Shown here piece by piece: positions 16,740-25,575 of a DNA stretch of 61,001 bases. The notes under the pieces were generated by a model. That model searched no databases and was not told where the DNA came from. It was given only the letters and a program-made list of their open reading frames with translations. The first letter of the stretch is position 1, and every line of letters starts with the position of its first letter. Origin of the DNA: Enterocola sp045654205 (GTDB taxonomy: Bacteria > Bacteroidota > Bacteroidia > Bacteroidales > Paludibacteraceae); NCBI GenBank assembly GCA_045654205.1, contig JAZOMZ010000007.1:1-61001 (forward strand). The letters run 5' to 3'. A program made the translations under genes and the position numbers.

Positions 16740-18857
16740 TTATAGTAAATCTACTCTACCTTTAGCTTCTGTTAATACTGCTTTAGCGATTGCTGTAGAA
16801 ACTTCAGCGTAGTGAGAGAACTCCATAGAAGAGGTTGCACGACCTGATGTGATAGTACGTAAAGCTGTTACGTAACCGAACATTTCTGCTAGAGGTACTT
16901 TAGCTTTTACTACACGCGCACCAGAACGGCTAGTTTCCATACCTTCTACTTGACCACGACGTTTGTTTAAGTCACCGATAACATCACCCATATTTTCTTC
17001 TGGAGTAACAACTTCCACTTTCATGATAGGTTCTAGAAGAACTGGTTTAGCTTTAGCGCAAGCGTTTTTAAATGCTATTTGTGCACAAATTTCGTATGAT
17101 AATTGGTCAGAGTCCACTGGGTGGTAAGAACCGTCAACTACTACTACTTTTAAGCGGTCAACTGGATAACCAGCAAGAACACCGTTACGCATAGCTGCAG
17201 TGAAACCTTTTTGGATAGAAGGGATAAATTCTTTTGGAATGTTACCACCTTTTACTTCGTCGATGAATTGAAGATCGCCTTGGAAGTCTTCGTCAGCTGG
17301 ACCAACTTTAAGTACCATATCAGCGAATTTACCACGACCACCTGATTGTTTTTTGTAAACTTCACGGATGTCAACTGTGTTGGTGATAGCTTCTTTGTAA
17401 GATACTTGTGGACGACCTTGGTTACATTCAACTTTGAACTCACGTTTTAGACGGTCGATAATGATTTCAAGGTGAAGCTCACCCATACCGCTGATGATAG
17501 TTTGACCAGATTGTTCGTCAGTTCTAACTGTGAATGTTGGGTCTTCTTCAGCAAGTTTTGATAGACCATTACCTAGTTTGTCTAAGTCTTTTTGAGTTTT
17601 TGGTTCGATAGCGATACCGATAACTGGATCTGGGAAGTCAATTGACTCAAGAGTCATTGGCATATCTTCGCTACATAGTGTGTCACCTGTACGGATATCT
17701 TTGAAACCTACTCCTGCACCTATATCACCTGCACCAATTGTTTCAACTGGGTTTTGTTTGTTTGAGTGCATTTGGAAGATACGAGAGATACGTTCTTTTT
17801 TGCCTGAACGTGCATTCCAGATGTAAGAACCTGCGTCAATTTTACCTGAATATACACGGAAGAAGCATAGACGACCTACATATGGGTCAGTAGCGATTTT
17901 GAACGCTAATGCACAAAGTGGTTCATCTTCGTTTGGATGACGTACGATTTGTACATTTTCGTCATCAGCAGCGTGACCGATGATTTCTTCTGTATCCATT
18001 GGTGATGGAAGGTAAGCACAAACTGAGTCTAGCATAGTTTGTACACCTTTGTTTTTGAATGAAGAACCACAAATCATTGGAGTCATTGACATGCTTAGAG
18101 TACCTTTACGGATAGCACGTTTGATTTCGTCTTCTGTGATTGTTTCTGGATCTTCGAAATATTTTTCCATTAACTCGTCGTCGAATTCAGCTACAGCGTC
18201 TAACATTTTAGCACGCCATTCTTCTGCTTCTGCAACTAAGTCTGCTGGAATATCTTCAACTGAATAGTCAGCACCCATAGTTTCGTTATTCCAAACGATA
18301 GCTTTCATTTTAACTAGGTCAACTACACCTTTGAAAGTTTCTTCTGCACCGATAGGAATTTGGATAGCTACTGGGTTAGCACCAAGAACTTCTTTTACTT
18401 GACGAACTACGTCGAAGAAGTCTGCACCTGGACGGTCCATTTTGTTAACGTAACCAATACGTGGTACGCTATATTTGTCAGCTTGACGCCATACTGTTTC
18501 TGATTGAGGTTCTACACCACCTACAGCACAGAATGCAGCCACAGCACCGTCAAGAATACGAAGTGAACGTTCTACTTCCACTGTAAAGTCAACGTGCCCT
18601 GGGGTGTCAATCAAGTTGATTTTGTATTTGTCGTTTTTATAGTTCCAGAATGTGGTAGTAGCAGCTGATGTAATAGTGATACCACGTTCTTGTTCTTGTT
18701 CCATCCAGTCCATTGTAGCAGCACCGTCGTGTACCTCACCGATTTTGTGTGTTAAACCGGTATAGAATAGGATACGTTCTGATGTGGTAGTTTTACCAGC
18801 ATCGATGTGAGCCATAATACCAATGTTTCTGGTGTATTTTAAATCTGCTTTTGCCAT
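16740..18857 (-). CDS. fusA: Elongation factor G
   Basis: A 705-residue ribosomal translocase GTPase. The G motifs are intact: AHIDAGKT (about 16-23), the switch II DTPGHVD and NKMDRPG. Domain II, the III/V folds and the domain IV tip (SYHPVDSDQLSYEICA-type) all follow, so it is complete. It lies 19 bp after rpsG in the str order rpsL-rpsG-fusA, but tuf does not follow, which is usual in this phylum. Confidence 0.98.
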   Translation of the reverse strand: MAKADLKYTRNIGIMAHIDAGKTTTSERILFYTGLTHKIGEVHDGAATMDWMEQEQERGITITSAATTTFWNYKNDKYKINLIDTPGHVDFTVEVERSLRILDGAVAAFCAVGGVEPQSETVWRQADKYSVPRIGYVNKMDRPGADFFDVVRQVKEVLGANPVAIQIPIGAEETFKGVVDLVKMKAIVWNNETMGADYSVEDIPADLVAEAEEWRAKMLDAVAEFDDELMEKYFEDPETITEDEIKRAIRKGTLSMSMTPMICGSSFKNKGVQTMLDSVCAYLPSPMDTEEIIGHAADDENVQIVRHPNEDEPLCALAFKIATDPYVGRLCFFRVYSGKIDAGSYIWNARSGKKERISRIFQMHSNKQNPVETIGAGDIGAGVGFKDIRTGDTLCSEDMPMTLESIDFPDPVIGIAIEPKTQKDLDKLGNGLSKLAEEDPTFTVRTDEQSGQTIISGMGELHLEIIIDRLKREFKVECNQGRPQVSYKEAITNTVDIREVYKKQSGGRGKFADMVLKVGPADEDFQGDLQFIDEVKGGNIPKEFIPSIQKGFTAAMRNGVLAGYPVDRLKVVVVDGSYHPVDSDQLSYEICAQIAFKNACAKAKPVLLEPIMKVEVVTPEENMGDVIGDLNKRRGQVEGMETSRSGARVVKAKVPLAEMFGYVTALRTITSGRATSSMEFSHYAEVSTAIAKAVLTEAKGRVDLL

Positions 18858-18876
18858 TTTTCTCTGTCTTTAAAAA

Positions 18877-19353
18877 TTAGAAACGGAAGTGAGCGAATGC
18901 ACGGTTAGCTTCTGCCATTTTGTGCATATCTTCTTTACGTTTGTAAGCAGCACCTTGCATATTATAAGCGTCAACGATTTCAGCTGCTAGTTTATCAGCC
19001 ATAGTTTTACCGCCTCTTTTACGAGAGTACTGGATTAAGTTTTTCATTGAAATTGATTCTTTACGTTCTGGACGTATTTCTGTAGGAACTTGGAAAGTAG
19101 CACCACCGATACGACGAGATTTAACCTCAACTTGTGGAGTGATGTTTTCTAGAGCTTTTTTCCAAATTTCAAGAGCTGGCTTGTCTTCATTAGCCATTTT
19201 GCCTTTAACGACTTCTAAGGCAGAGTAGAAAATAGTATAGGCGATAGTTTTTTTACCATCGTACATTAGGTGGTTAACAAATTTACTAACCATAACATCG
19301 CCGAAAATTGGATCTGGTAATACGACCCTTTTCTTTGGTTTAGCTTTTCTCAT
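18877..19353 (-). CDS. rpsG: 30S ribosomal protein S7
   Basis: A 158-residue nucleator of the 30S head. The start at 19353 (MRKAKPKKRVVLPDP) is chosen because it matches the family N-terminus and length. The reading frame is open 23 codons further upstream (to an ATG at 19422), but that stretch lacks family similarity and covers the spacer hairpin. Core blocks include LMYDGKKTIAYTIFYSAL, RRIGGATFQVPTEIRPERK and KRGGKTMADKLAAEI. Confidence 0.96.
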   Translation of the reverse strand: MRKAKPKKRVVLPDPIFGDVMVSKFVNHLMYDGKKTIAYTIFYSALEVVKGKMANEDKPALEIWKKALENITPQVEVKSRRIGGATFQVPTEIRPERKESISMKNLIQYSRKRGGKTMADKLAAEIVDAYNMQGAAYKRKEDMHKMAEANRAFAHFRF

Positions 19354-19425
19354 TGTTTTTAAATTTTTCCGTTTTGGGTTGCCTTTCGTCTTCAAAAAGT
19401 TCCGCTGAACTAATTTACTCAACCT

Positions 19426-19439
19426 AGTCCCGAAGGACT
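19426..19439 (-). other. UUCG tetraloop hairpin in the rpsL-rpsG spacer
   Basis: On the minus strand AGTCC-TTCG-GGACT forms a 5-bp stem capped by the very stable UUCG loop, within the unusually long (122 bp) spacer upstream of rpsG. The S7 intercistronic site of E. coli sits at the same place, so a regulatory role is possible. There is no sequence evidence for S7 binding. Confidence 0.4.
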
Positions 19440-19475
19440 CAAACCAAAACAGTATTAATAACTGTTATTTTTTAA

Positions 19476-19886
19476 TTATTTCTTTTTGCCTTTTGCGGCT
19501 GCTGGAGCTTGACCTGGTTTAGGACGTTTAGCACCATATTTAGAACGACGTTGGGTACGACTTGCTACACCTGCAGTATCTAAAGTACCACGAACGATGT
19601 GATAACGTACACCTGGAAGGTCTTTAACACGACCACCACGAATCATTACGATAGAGTGTTCTTGTAGGTTGTGTCCTTCTCCTGGAATGTAAGAGTTAAC
19701 CTCTTTTTGGTTGGTTAAACGAACACGTGCCACTTTACGTAATGCCGAATTTGGTTTTTTAGGAGTTGTTGTGTAAACCCTTACACAAACACCACGACGT
19801 TGAGGACATGCATCCAATGCAGGAGCAGTACTCTTTTCTGTCAAGGCTGTTCTTCCTTTTCTTACTAATTGTTGAATAGTAGGCAT
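19476..19886 (-). CDS. rpsL: 30S ribosomal protein S12
   Basis: A 136-residue decoding-centre protein and first gene of the super-operon. It starts MPTIQQLVRKGRTAL and shows TPKKPNSALRKVARVRLTN and GGRVKDLPGVRYHIVRG. Lysines occupy the positions whose substitution gives streptomycin resistance, so the sequence looks wild type. A basic C-terminal tail (PAAAKGKKK) is present. The promoter is at 19948-19979. Confidence 0.98.
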   Translation of the reverse strand: MPTIQQLVRKGRTALTEKSTAPALDACPQRRGVCVRVYTTTPKKPNSALRKVARVRLTNQKEVNSYIPGEGHNLQEHSIVMIRGGRVKDLPGVRYHIVRGTLDTAGVASRTQRRSKYGAKRPKPGQAPAAAKGKKK

Positions 19887-19947
19887 TGTTTAAAAGTTTA
19901 GTTTAAAATTATTTATGTTATTTTGCTTCTTTTACACTTTTGGGTTG

Positions 19948-19979
19948 CAAAGGTACGGATTTTATTTTAATCTGCAAAA
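19948..19979 (-). promoter_or_regulatory. Promoter of the ribosomal protein super-operon
   Basis: On the minus strand TTTTG (19975-19979) is followed after 19 nt by TACCTTTG (19948-19955), a full match to the Bacteroidota sigma consensus. It lies 62 bp upstream of the rpsL ATG. It follows the DUF3467 gene, so the ribosomal genes can be transcribed independently of it. Confidence 0.8.
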
Positions 19980-20047
19980 CTTTTTGATAAAATATTTTCT
20001 TAAAGTTCTGATAATTCGTCTATTTGTGATTTATTTCTCCTTTCAAC

Positions 20048-20359
20048 TTACGCTTCACCCTTAAACCCCCAATTTGGAATTGACATGGTACGTTTTTGTT
20101 CAGGAAGAACTATTTCGCCAAATTGTTGTTCGTATTTTTCAATATTTTGACTTAATGCAGTAAGCAGACGTTTTGCATGCTCCGCATTCATTATTACTCT
20201 AGATTTTACTTTAGATTTTGGCATATTTGGCATAACCCTAATAAAATCTATTACAAATTCGCTTGAAGAGTGTGCTATAACTGCCAAATTTGAATACACT
20301 TCTTCTAAATCTGCTGGTATCTCAATATTCAATTGAGTTGTTGTTTTTTCGTCTTTCAT
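20048..20359 (-). CDS. DUF3467 domain protein
   Basis: A 103-residue soluble protein. The core LNIEIPADLEEVYSNLAVIA, then HSSSEFVIDFIRVMPNMPKS, SRVIMNAEHAKRLL and ALSQNIEKYEQQFG, matches the DUF3467 family, whose function is unknown. In many Bacteroidota this gene lies between rpoC and rpsL. Here it keeps its place 161 bp upstream of rpsL, but the gene on its other side is a divergent HD phosphodiesterase rather than rpoBC. It has its own promoter box at 20407-20414. Confidence 0.85.
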   Translation of the reverse strand: MKDEKTTTQLNIEIPADLEEVYSNLAVIAHSSSEFVIDFIRVMPNMPKSKVKSRVIMNAEHAKRLLTALSQNIEKYEQQFGEIVLPEQKRTMSIPNWGFKGEA

Positions 20360-20406
20360 ATCATTTATTTTTATTAAAAAATTACTCTCTATTATTAAAT
20401 AATGTG

Positions 20407-20414
20407 CAAATTTA
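20407..20414 (-). promoter_or_regulatory. Promoter -7 box of the DUF3467 gene
   Basis: TAAATTTG on the minus strand fits TAnnTTTG, 48 bp upstream of the DUF3467 ATG. No clear TTTG box is present upstream. It is back to back with the divergent promoter at 20447-20454. Confidence 0.45.
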
Positions 20415-20446
20415 GCAAAAATAACAGAAATATCTTAATATTTTCG

Positions 20447-20454
20447 TATCTTTG
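20447..20454 (+). promoter_or_regulatory. Promoter -7 box of the PgpH-like gene
   Basis: TATCTTTG on the plus strand fits TAnnTTTG, 31 bp upstream of the ATG at 20486. It opens a plus-strand run of genes. The -33 region is A-rich without a clear TTTG. Confidence 0.5.
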
Positions 20455-20485
20455 TAGGTTGAATAAATATCTTTAAAAAGTAAAT

Positions 20486-22546
20486 ATGAGTAACAAATCT
20501 TCTAAAATATGGGGCGAAATATATAAGAATGGGTTATTTATCATCTCTATAGTGGTAATTATTCTTTTGCTCCCTAGCACTTCATTGGACCCTTTCCAGT
20601 TTGAAATAGGCAAACCTTGGCAGAATGATTTATTAACTGCACCATACGATTTCCCTATATACAAGACTTCTAATGATTTAGCTATTGAGAGAAAAAACAT
20701 AGAAACATCGCCTTCATATTTTGAGTATGATTCTACTGTTTACCAAACAGAGATAGAGAATTTAACTAAACTTGAAAACAAACTTACAAGTGAATATACT
20801 CTAAAAGTAGAAGATTCTATTGCATTGAGTTATGTTAAGACAAAACTTAAAGAAATTTATAACGAGGGCATAATATCTGTAAATGATTTGAAGGTTGCTA
20901 CAATGCATCAAGATAGCACCATTATGCTTAAGAAGGATAAAATTACATCTGCAGTTTCTGCTGGCAGACTTTACACTCCTACCTCAGCAATGGCAGAAAT
21001 AAAAAAGGATTTTCCTAGTTATTATAATCCAAATTGGTTGTCTTTGTGGAAAATAGAATCATATATTACTCACAATGTATTTTACGATGCGAATACTACC
21101 AATCTAATAAAAACTGAGCGCATAAACAATATTTCTATCTCTGAGGGCATGGTTCAGGCTGGTGAAAGAATTATTGACCGCGGGGATATTGTTACAGAAG
21201 AAAAAGCAAAAATTCTTAATTCTCTTAGCAAAGAAAAAGACAATAAACAGGGACAAACATTTAACGAACGTTCAAAATTATTGATAGGTCGCTCGCTACT
21301 TATTGTATGTTTGATGGCTCTTTTTTATGCTTATCTAAGATTGTTTAGAAAACAACTTTATAATAGCAAAAGGGTAATTACACTGCTACTGCTTATGATT
21401 ATGGTATTCTGCAGTGGAACCTCTCTAATTATTACATATGCTTCACCATCGCTTATATACATTATTCCGTTTGCGATGTTGCCTATTATTGTAAGTACAT
21501 TCTTTGATACTAGAACTGCCCTTTATGCTAATTATATCACAATATTCATTTCTTCTATTGTGGTGCCATCACCTTTTGAGTTTGTTTTATTGCAAGCTAC
21601 TGCAGGTATGGTTACTATTAGTACACTAAGAGATTTGTCTCAACGTTCACAACTTGTGAGAACTGCTATTTTCATTATTTGCACATATTGCTTGTTCTTC
21701 CTTGGTTATGGATTGACATCTGACTCTAGTATTTTTGAGGTAAATTGGATTACTTTTGTATTCTTTGTTATAAATGGCTTATTATTGCTTTTTGCATATC
21801 CTTTCATTTATATCATAGAACTAATTTTTGGATTTATTTCTAATGTTAGACTTATTGAACTTAGTGATATCAATACTCCGCTAATGAGAAAATTGTCTGA
21901 GACTGCACCTGGAACTTTCCAACATTGTACTCAGGTATCTAATCTTGCGGTAGAGATTGCGAATAAGATTGGGGCTAATCCTCTTCTTGCTAGAGCAGGT
22001 GCATTATATCACGACGTGGGCAAAATTAGCAATCCTCCTTTCTTTGTAGAAAATCAAGCAAAAGGTAATAATCCTCATGACAAACTAGATTCTGAAGAAA
22101 GTTCTATCATTATTACCAACCACGTAAAAGATGGAGTGAAGATTGCTAAAGAATATGGACTTCCTAGAAGTATTATTGAGTTTATAGAAACGCATCATGG
22201 CAAGAGCATTACTAGATATTTCTATAACAAGTATGTAAATGAGCATCCAGACGAAAAAGTTGATGCGAATAAATTTAGTTACATGGGCCCAAATCCTTAT
22301 ACCAAGGAGCAAGCCATTGTGATGATTTGCGACACTGTAGAGGCTGCTTCTAGAAGCTTACCAGAATACAATGATGAAAGTATAAATAATTTGGTTGATA
22401 AGATTATTGATGGTCAGATTATGGAACATTATTTGGACAGAGCGCCTATTACCTTGAAAGAAATTGGCGAAGCCAAAGAAATACTTAAAGAGAAACTTAA
22501 AAATATTTATCACACAAGAATTGCTTATCCTGAAATAAAAAAATAA
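20486..22546 (+). CDS. 7TM receptor with intracellular HD hydrolase domain (PgpH/YqfF-like)
   Basis: A 686-residue inner-membrane protein. One transmembrane helix near residues 15-35 is followed by a periplasmic 7TMR-HDED-type domain (about 36-265), seven transmembrane helices (about 265-460) and a cytosolic HD domain. The HD metal residues are seen in HCTQVSNLA (about 478), ALYHDVGK (about 507), DEESSIIITNHV-type and ETHHGKS. This is the PgpH architecture, and PgpH in Listeria is a c-di-AMP phosphodiesterase; that activity is inferred here. The next gene, a secreted protease, starts 2 bp after its stop. Confidence 0.88.
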   Translation: MSNKSSKIWGEIYKNGLFIISIVVIILLLPSTSLDPFQFEIGKPWQNDLLTAPYDFPIYKTSNDLAIERKNIETSPSYFEYDSTVYQTEIENLTKLENKLTSEYTLKVEDSIALSYVKTKLKEIYNEGIISVNDLKVATMHQDSTIMLKKDKITSAVSAGRLYTPTSAMAEIKKDFPSYYNPNWLSLWKIESYITHNVFYDANTTNLIKTERINNISISEGMVQAGERIIDRGDIVTEEKAKILNSLSKEKDNKQGQTFNERSKLLIGRSLLIVCLMALFYAYLRLFRKQLYNSKRVITLLLLMIMVFCSGTSLIITYASPSLIYIIPFAMLPIIVSTFFDTRTALYANYITIFISSIVVPSPFEFVLLQATAGMVTISTLRDLSQRSQLVRTAIFIICTYCLFFLGYGLTSDSSIFEVNWITFVFFVINGLLLLFAYPFIYIIELIFGFISNVRLIELSDINTPLMRKLSETAPGTFQHCTQVSNLAVEIANKIGANPLLARAGALYHDVGKISNPPFFVENQAKGNNPHDKLDSEESSIIITNHVKDGVKIAKEYGLPRSIIEFIETHHGKSITRYFYNKYVNEHPDEKVDANKFSYMGPNPYTKEQAIVMICDTVEAASRSLPEYNDESINNLVDKIIDGQIMEHYLDRAPITLKEIGEAKEILKEKLKNIYHTRIAYPEIKK

Positions 22547-22548
22547 CT

Positions 22549-24054
22549 ATGAAAAAGACTTTACTACTTGTAGTTGGATTGGTTTATGCTGTAGGAGCCT
22601 TCTCATACACTCCTACCCCATATAATTTTCATGACTATAAAGTAACACACAAAAGATCTACATTACCTATTAAATACGACTCTAGAGAGTTGAATATCAC
22701 CTTGGCAGCTAGAGACCAAGGTGATACAGAAACATGTTGGGCATATACTGCTTGTGATGTGGCTCAAACTTTGTTCCATAAGAACGGGACAGAAAGTGGA
22801 TATCTTTCTGCTGTTACATATACAAATTGTGCCAAATATCTTGGTTTTAGGGATATATGCATAAGCTCTGGAGGTAACGAAGGTATTGCTACTGCAATGC
22901 ATTGTATGCTGAAAGCTCCAGTATATTTAGATACTACAGGGGAAATAGTGAAAGGAGAAAACGCCTGTCCTGATTATTCTATAAAAGATATTCATGCATA
23001 TATTTTAGAAACCAGCAACTTACCTAAAGATGATGACGTTGCCATCAAAGAAGCTGTTATAGCATATGGTTCTGTATATGCTTCTATGCGTTATATTCCG
23101 GCCAACTACAATGCACGCACAAACTTTTATGAGTTTATTGGAGATGAAGATGAGGATGTTGCCGACCACGCTGTTAGTATAATAGGATGGGATGATAACA
23201 AAGGTGCATGGCTAGTGAGAAATACATGGGGATCAAGTTGGGGTGATAATGGTTACTTCTGGGTGAGTTATAAAGACACAGAAATAGACAAAAGATGTGT
23301 TTCATATAATAATTTTGTCTCTACTGATAAAATAGACAATGTTTACACATATTCTAAATCTAATGCTACTGGTAGTTTTGGATTTAATCCAAATGTCCCA
23401 ACTAGTGTTTTAATAGCTTATGAAATAGAAGAAGGCGAAAGCATTGAATATATAGGAACTCATATTTCCAATCCTAACACCAGATTAACAGTATTAGTGA
23501 GAGGAACCAATGGAGAACCTGAACCTTTCTATATAGGCGAAGAAGAAACTATTAAATATCCAGGTATGCACCTACATAAATTAACCACACCTGTGGTTTC
23601 AAAAGGAGACCCATTTTTTATAGAAATGGTATTCATATCAAATGATTCATTATCTGCACCTGGAGAATTTATAAGTGAAAAATATAATCCAAGCATCGTT
23701 TTACAGGATAATCAATGGCTTTTCTATCAAGGAGAATGGACTCCTGTAGGAAAAGATGCCATTATGCAGGAATTAAAATGTAATATAGTAGCTTATGTTT
23801 ATACCAAAAAAGAGGTAAGCACAGATATTGAAGAAAATGAAACTGAGAATAAGGTTTCTATATTAACCTCAGGTCAAATTAATCCAGAAATCTGGGAAAC
23901 TGCTATAAGAATTAATATTTTTGATGTTAGCGGTAGAAATTTTGGTTCACTTAAACCAAATGAAGAATTGCCAAACTTGAGCAATGGTTATTATATATTG
24001 GTTGTTGACCACAAAGACGGAAGTTTCACTACAGAAAGATTCAACAAGTTTTAA
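22549..24054 (+). CDS. Secreted papain-like (C1A) cysteine protease with T9SS sorting domain
   Basis: A 501-residue secreted protein. A signal peptide (residues 1-19) is followed by a papain fold with the catalytic residues in context: Cys63 in DTETCWAYT, His in DHAVSIIGWDD and Asn in RNTWGSSWGDNGYFWVSY. The middle part (about 265-420) is beta-rich and resembles the lectin-like domain found after some C1 peptidases. The last roughly 75 residues (INIFDVSGRNFGSL, LPNLSNGYYILVVDHKDG) are a type-A C-terminal sorting domain, so export by the type IX system is predicted. SprA of that system is encoded at 38211. It is 2 bp from the PgpH-like gene. Confidence 0.88.
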   Translation: MKKTLLLVVGLVYAVGAFSYTPTPYNFHDYKVTHKRSTLPIKYDSRELNITLAARDQGDTETCWAYTACDVAQTLFHKNGTESGYLSAVTYTNCAKYLGFRDICISSGGNEGIATAMHCMLKAPVYLDTTGEIVKGENACPDYSIKDIHAYILETSNLPKDDDVAIKEAVIAYGSVYASMRYIPANYNARTNFYEFIGDEDEDVADHAVSIIGWDDNKGAWLVRNTWGSSWGDNGYFWVSYKDTEIDKRCVSYNNFVSTDKIDNVYTYSKSNATGSFGFNPNVPTSVLIAYEIEEGESIEYIGTHISNPNTRLTVLVRGTNGEPEPFYIGEEETIKYPGMHLHKLTTPVVSKGDPFFIEMVFISNDSLSAPGEFISEKYNPSIVLQDNQWLFYQGEWTPVGKDAIMQELKCNIVAYVYTKKEVSTDIEENETENKVSILTSGQINPEIWETAIRINIFDVSGRNFGSLKPNEELPNLSNGYYILVVDHKDGSFTTERFNKF

Positions 24055-24079
24055 TTAAATAAAATATAACACTTAAATT

Positions 24080-24817
24080 ATGAATATAATAGAACATGTA
24101 GGAAGATACTCACTGCTTATGCAAAGAGTATTCAAACGTCCACAAAGATGGCGTTTACTTGGTAAACAATACATTAAGGAAGTGGAAAAATTAGGTATTG
24201 ATTCTCTGGGAATCATTATCATTATTTCATTCTTTATTGGAGCCGTTATCACAATGCAAATGGTGCTTAACACAGAGAACCCTTTGCTACCAGATTATGT
24301 AACTGGTCTTACCACCCGTGATACACTGCTATTAGAGTTCTCTTCTACTATTCTTTGTTTGATTTTGGCTGGTAAGGTAGGTTCAAACATTGCTTCTGAA
24401 ATAGGTACTATGCGTATCACTGAGCAGATAGATGCCTTGAAGATAATGGGTGTGAATGCTCCTAACTATTTAATACTCCCTAAAATATTGGGGTTTGTAA
24501 CTATTATGCCTGTGCTGGTTGTATTCAGTATGTTTGTGGGTATTCTGGGTGGTTACTTAATTTCATTCTCTGGCATTATTTCACCATCTAAATATGTAAT
24601 AGGTATTCAATATGCATTTGAACCTTTCTATGTGACATACTCTATTATTAAGTCACTTTTCTTTGCATTTATTATTTCATCTGTATCTTCTTATTATGGA
24701 TACTATGCATATGGTGGAGCATTGGACGTGGGTAAAGCAAGTACAAATGCTGTGGTAAATAGTAGTATTATTATTCTACTACTTAATGTATTATTAACTG
24801 ATATTTTATTGGTATGA
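24080..24817 (+). CDS. mlaE: MlaE-family ABC transporter permease
   Basis: A 245-residue inner-membrane protein with about five to six hydrophobic helices and the MlaE pattern (GADSLGIIIIISFFIGAVI-like start, SEIGTMRITEQIDALKIMGV, the coupling region, then LPKILGF). MlaE permeases move phospholipids between the inner and outer membrane with MlaF and a periplasmic MlaD. No mlaD lies next to it here. The stop overlaps the ATG of the ATPase gene by four bases (ATGA), so the pair is coupled. Confidence 0.9.
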   Translation: MNIIEHVGRYSLLMQRVFKRPQRWRLLGKQYIKEVEKLGIDSLGIIIIISFFIGAVITMQMVLNTENPLLPDYVTGLTTRDTLLLEFSSTILCLILAGKVGSNIASEIGTMRITEQIDALKIMGVNAPNYLILPKILGFVTIMPVLVVFSMFVGILGGYLISFSGIISPSKYVIGIQYAFEPFYVTYSIIKSLFFAFIISSVSSYYGYYAYGGALDVGKASTNAVVNSSIIILLLNVLLTDILLV

Positions 24818-25575
24818 TAGAAGTTCGCAACGTATATAAATCATTTAATGGTAAAGAAGTGCTTAAAGACATTTCTTTCACCTTTGAGGCAGGTAAGACC
24901 AACCTTATTATTGGTCAAAGTGGTTCTGGTAAAACAGTGCTTATGAAGAGTGTGATTGGTATCCACCAAGTGGATAAAGGTCAGATTCTTTATAATGGCA
25001 GAGACTTTACCAAGATGAGCAACAAAGAAGTGGCTCTACTAAGACAAGAAATTGGTATGCTATTCCAAGGTTCTGCCCTATTTGACTCTATGACCGTGGA
25101 AGAAAATGTGCGTTTCCCACTAGAGATGTTCTCTGACAAAACTAGAAAAGAATGGGAAAAACGTGTGGCATTTTGTTTGGACCGTGTGGGTCTTTCTCAT
25201 GCAGCTAAGCTATTCCCTTCTGAGATAAGCGGTGGTATGCAAAAACGTGCGGCTATTGCTCGTGCTATTGTTCTTGAACCCACATACCTATTCTGCGACG
25301 AGCCAAACTCTGGACTAGACCCAAAAACATCACTTACTATTGACCAACTTATTCAAGAGATTACTCGTGAGAACAATATTACTACTATTGTTAACACCCA
25401 CGATATGAACTCTGTGATGGAGATTGGAGATAACATCCTATTTATACATAAAGGTGAAAAAGGTTGGGTAGGAAGTAAGGATACTATCTTTACTTCAAAC
25501 AACCAAAACCTAGATGATTTGGTGTTTGCTTCTGAGTTATTTAAAAAGGTAAAAGAAAACCAAATTAAAAAATGA
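24814..25575 (+). CDS. mlaF: MlaF-like ABC transporter ATP-binding protein
   Basis: A 253-residue ATPase with Walker A GQSGSGKT, the Q-loop (GMLFQGSALFDSMTVEENV, the stretch typical of MlaF), signature SGGMQKRAAIARA, Walker B YLFCDEP and an H-loop His (NTHDM). Partner of the MlaE permease directly upstream. The gene overlaps mlaE at its start and xth at its end by four bases each. Confidence 0.92.
   Translation: MIEVRNVYKSFNGKEVLKDISFTFEAGKTNLIIGQSGSGKTVLMKSVIGIHQVDKGQILYNGRDFTKMSNKEVALLRQEIGMLFQGSALFDSMTVEENVRFPLEMFSDKTRKEWEKRVAFCLDRVGLSHAAKLFPSEISGGMQKRAAIARAIVLEPTYLFCDEPNSGLDPKTSLTIDQLIQEITRENNITTIVNTHDMNSVMEIGDNILFIHKGEKGWVGSKDTIFTSNNQNLDDLVFASELFKKVKENQIKK

Noticed and set aside
17252..17443. 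Second reading frame inside fusA
   Set aside because: Out-of-frame shadow within a highly conserved gene.
19354..19422. N-terminal extension of rpsG
   Set aside because: Not part of S7 in any relative I know, and it covers the structured spacer.
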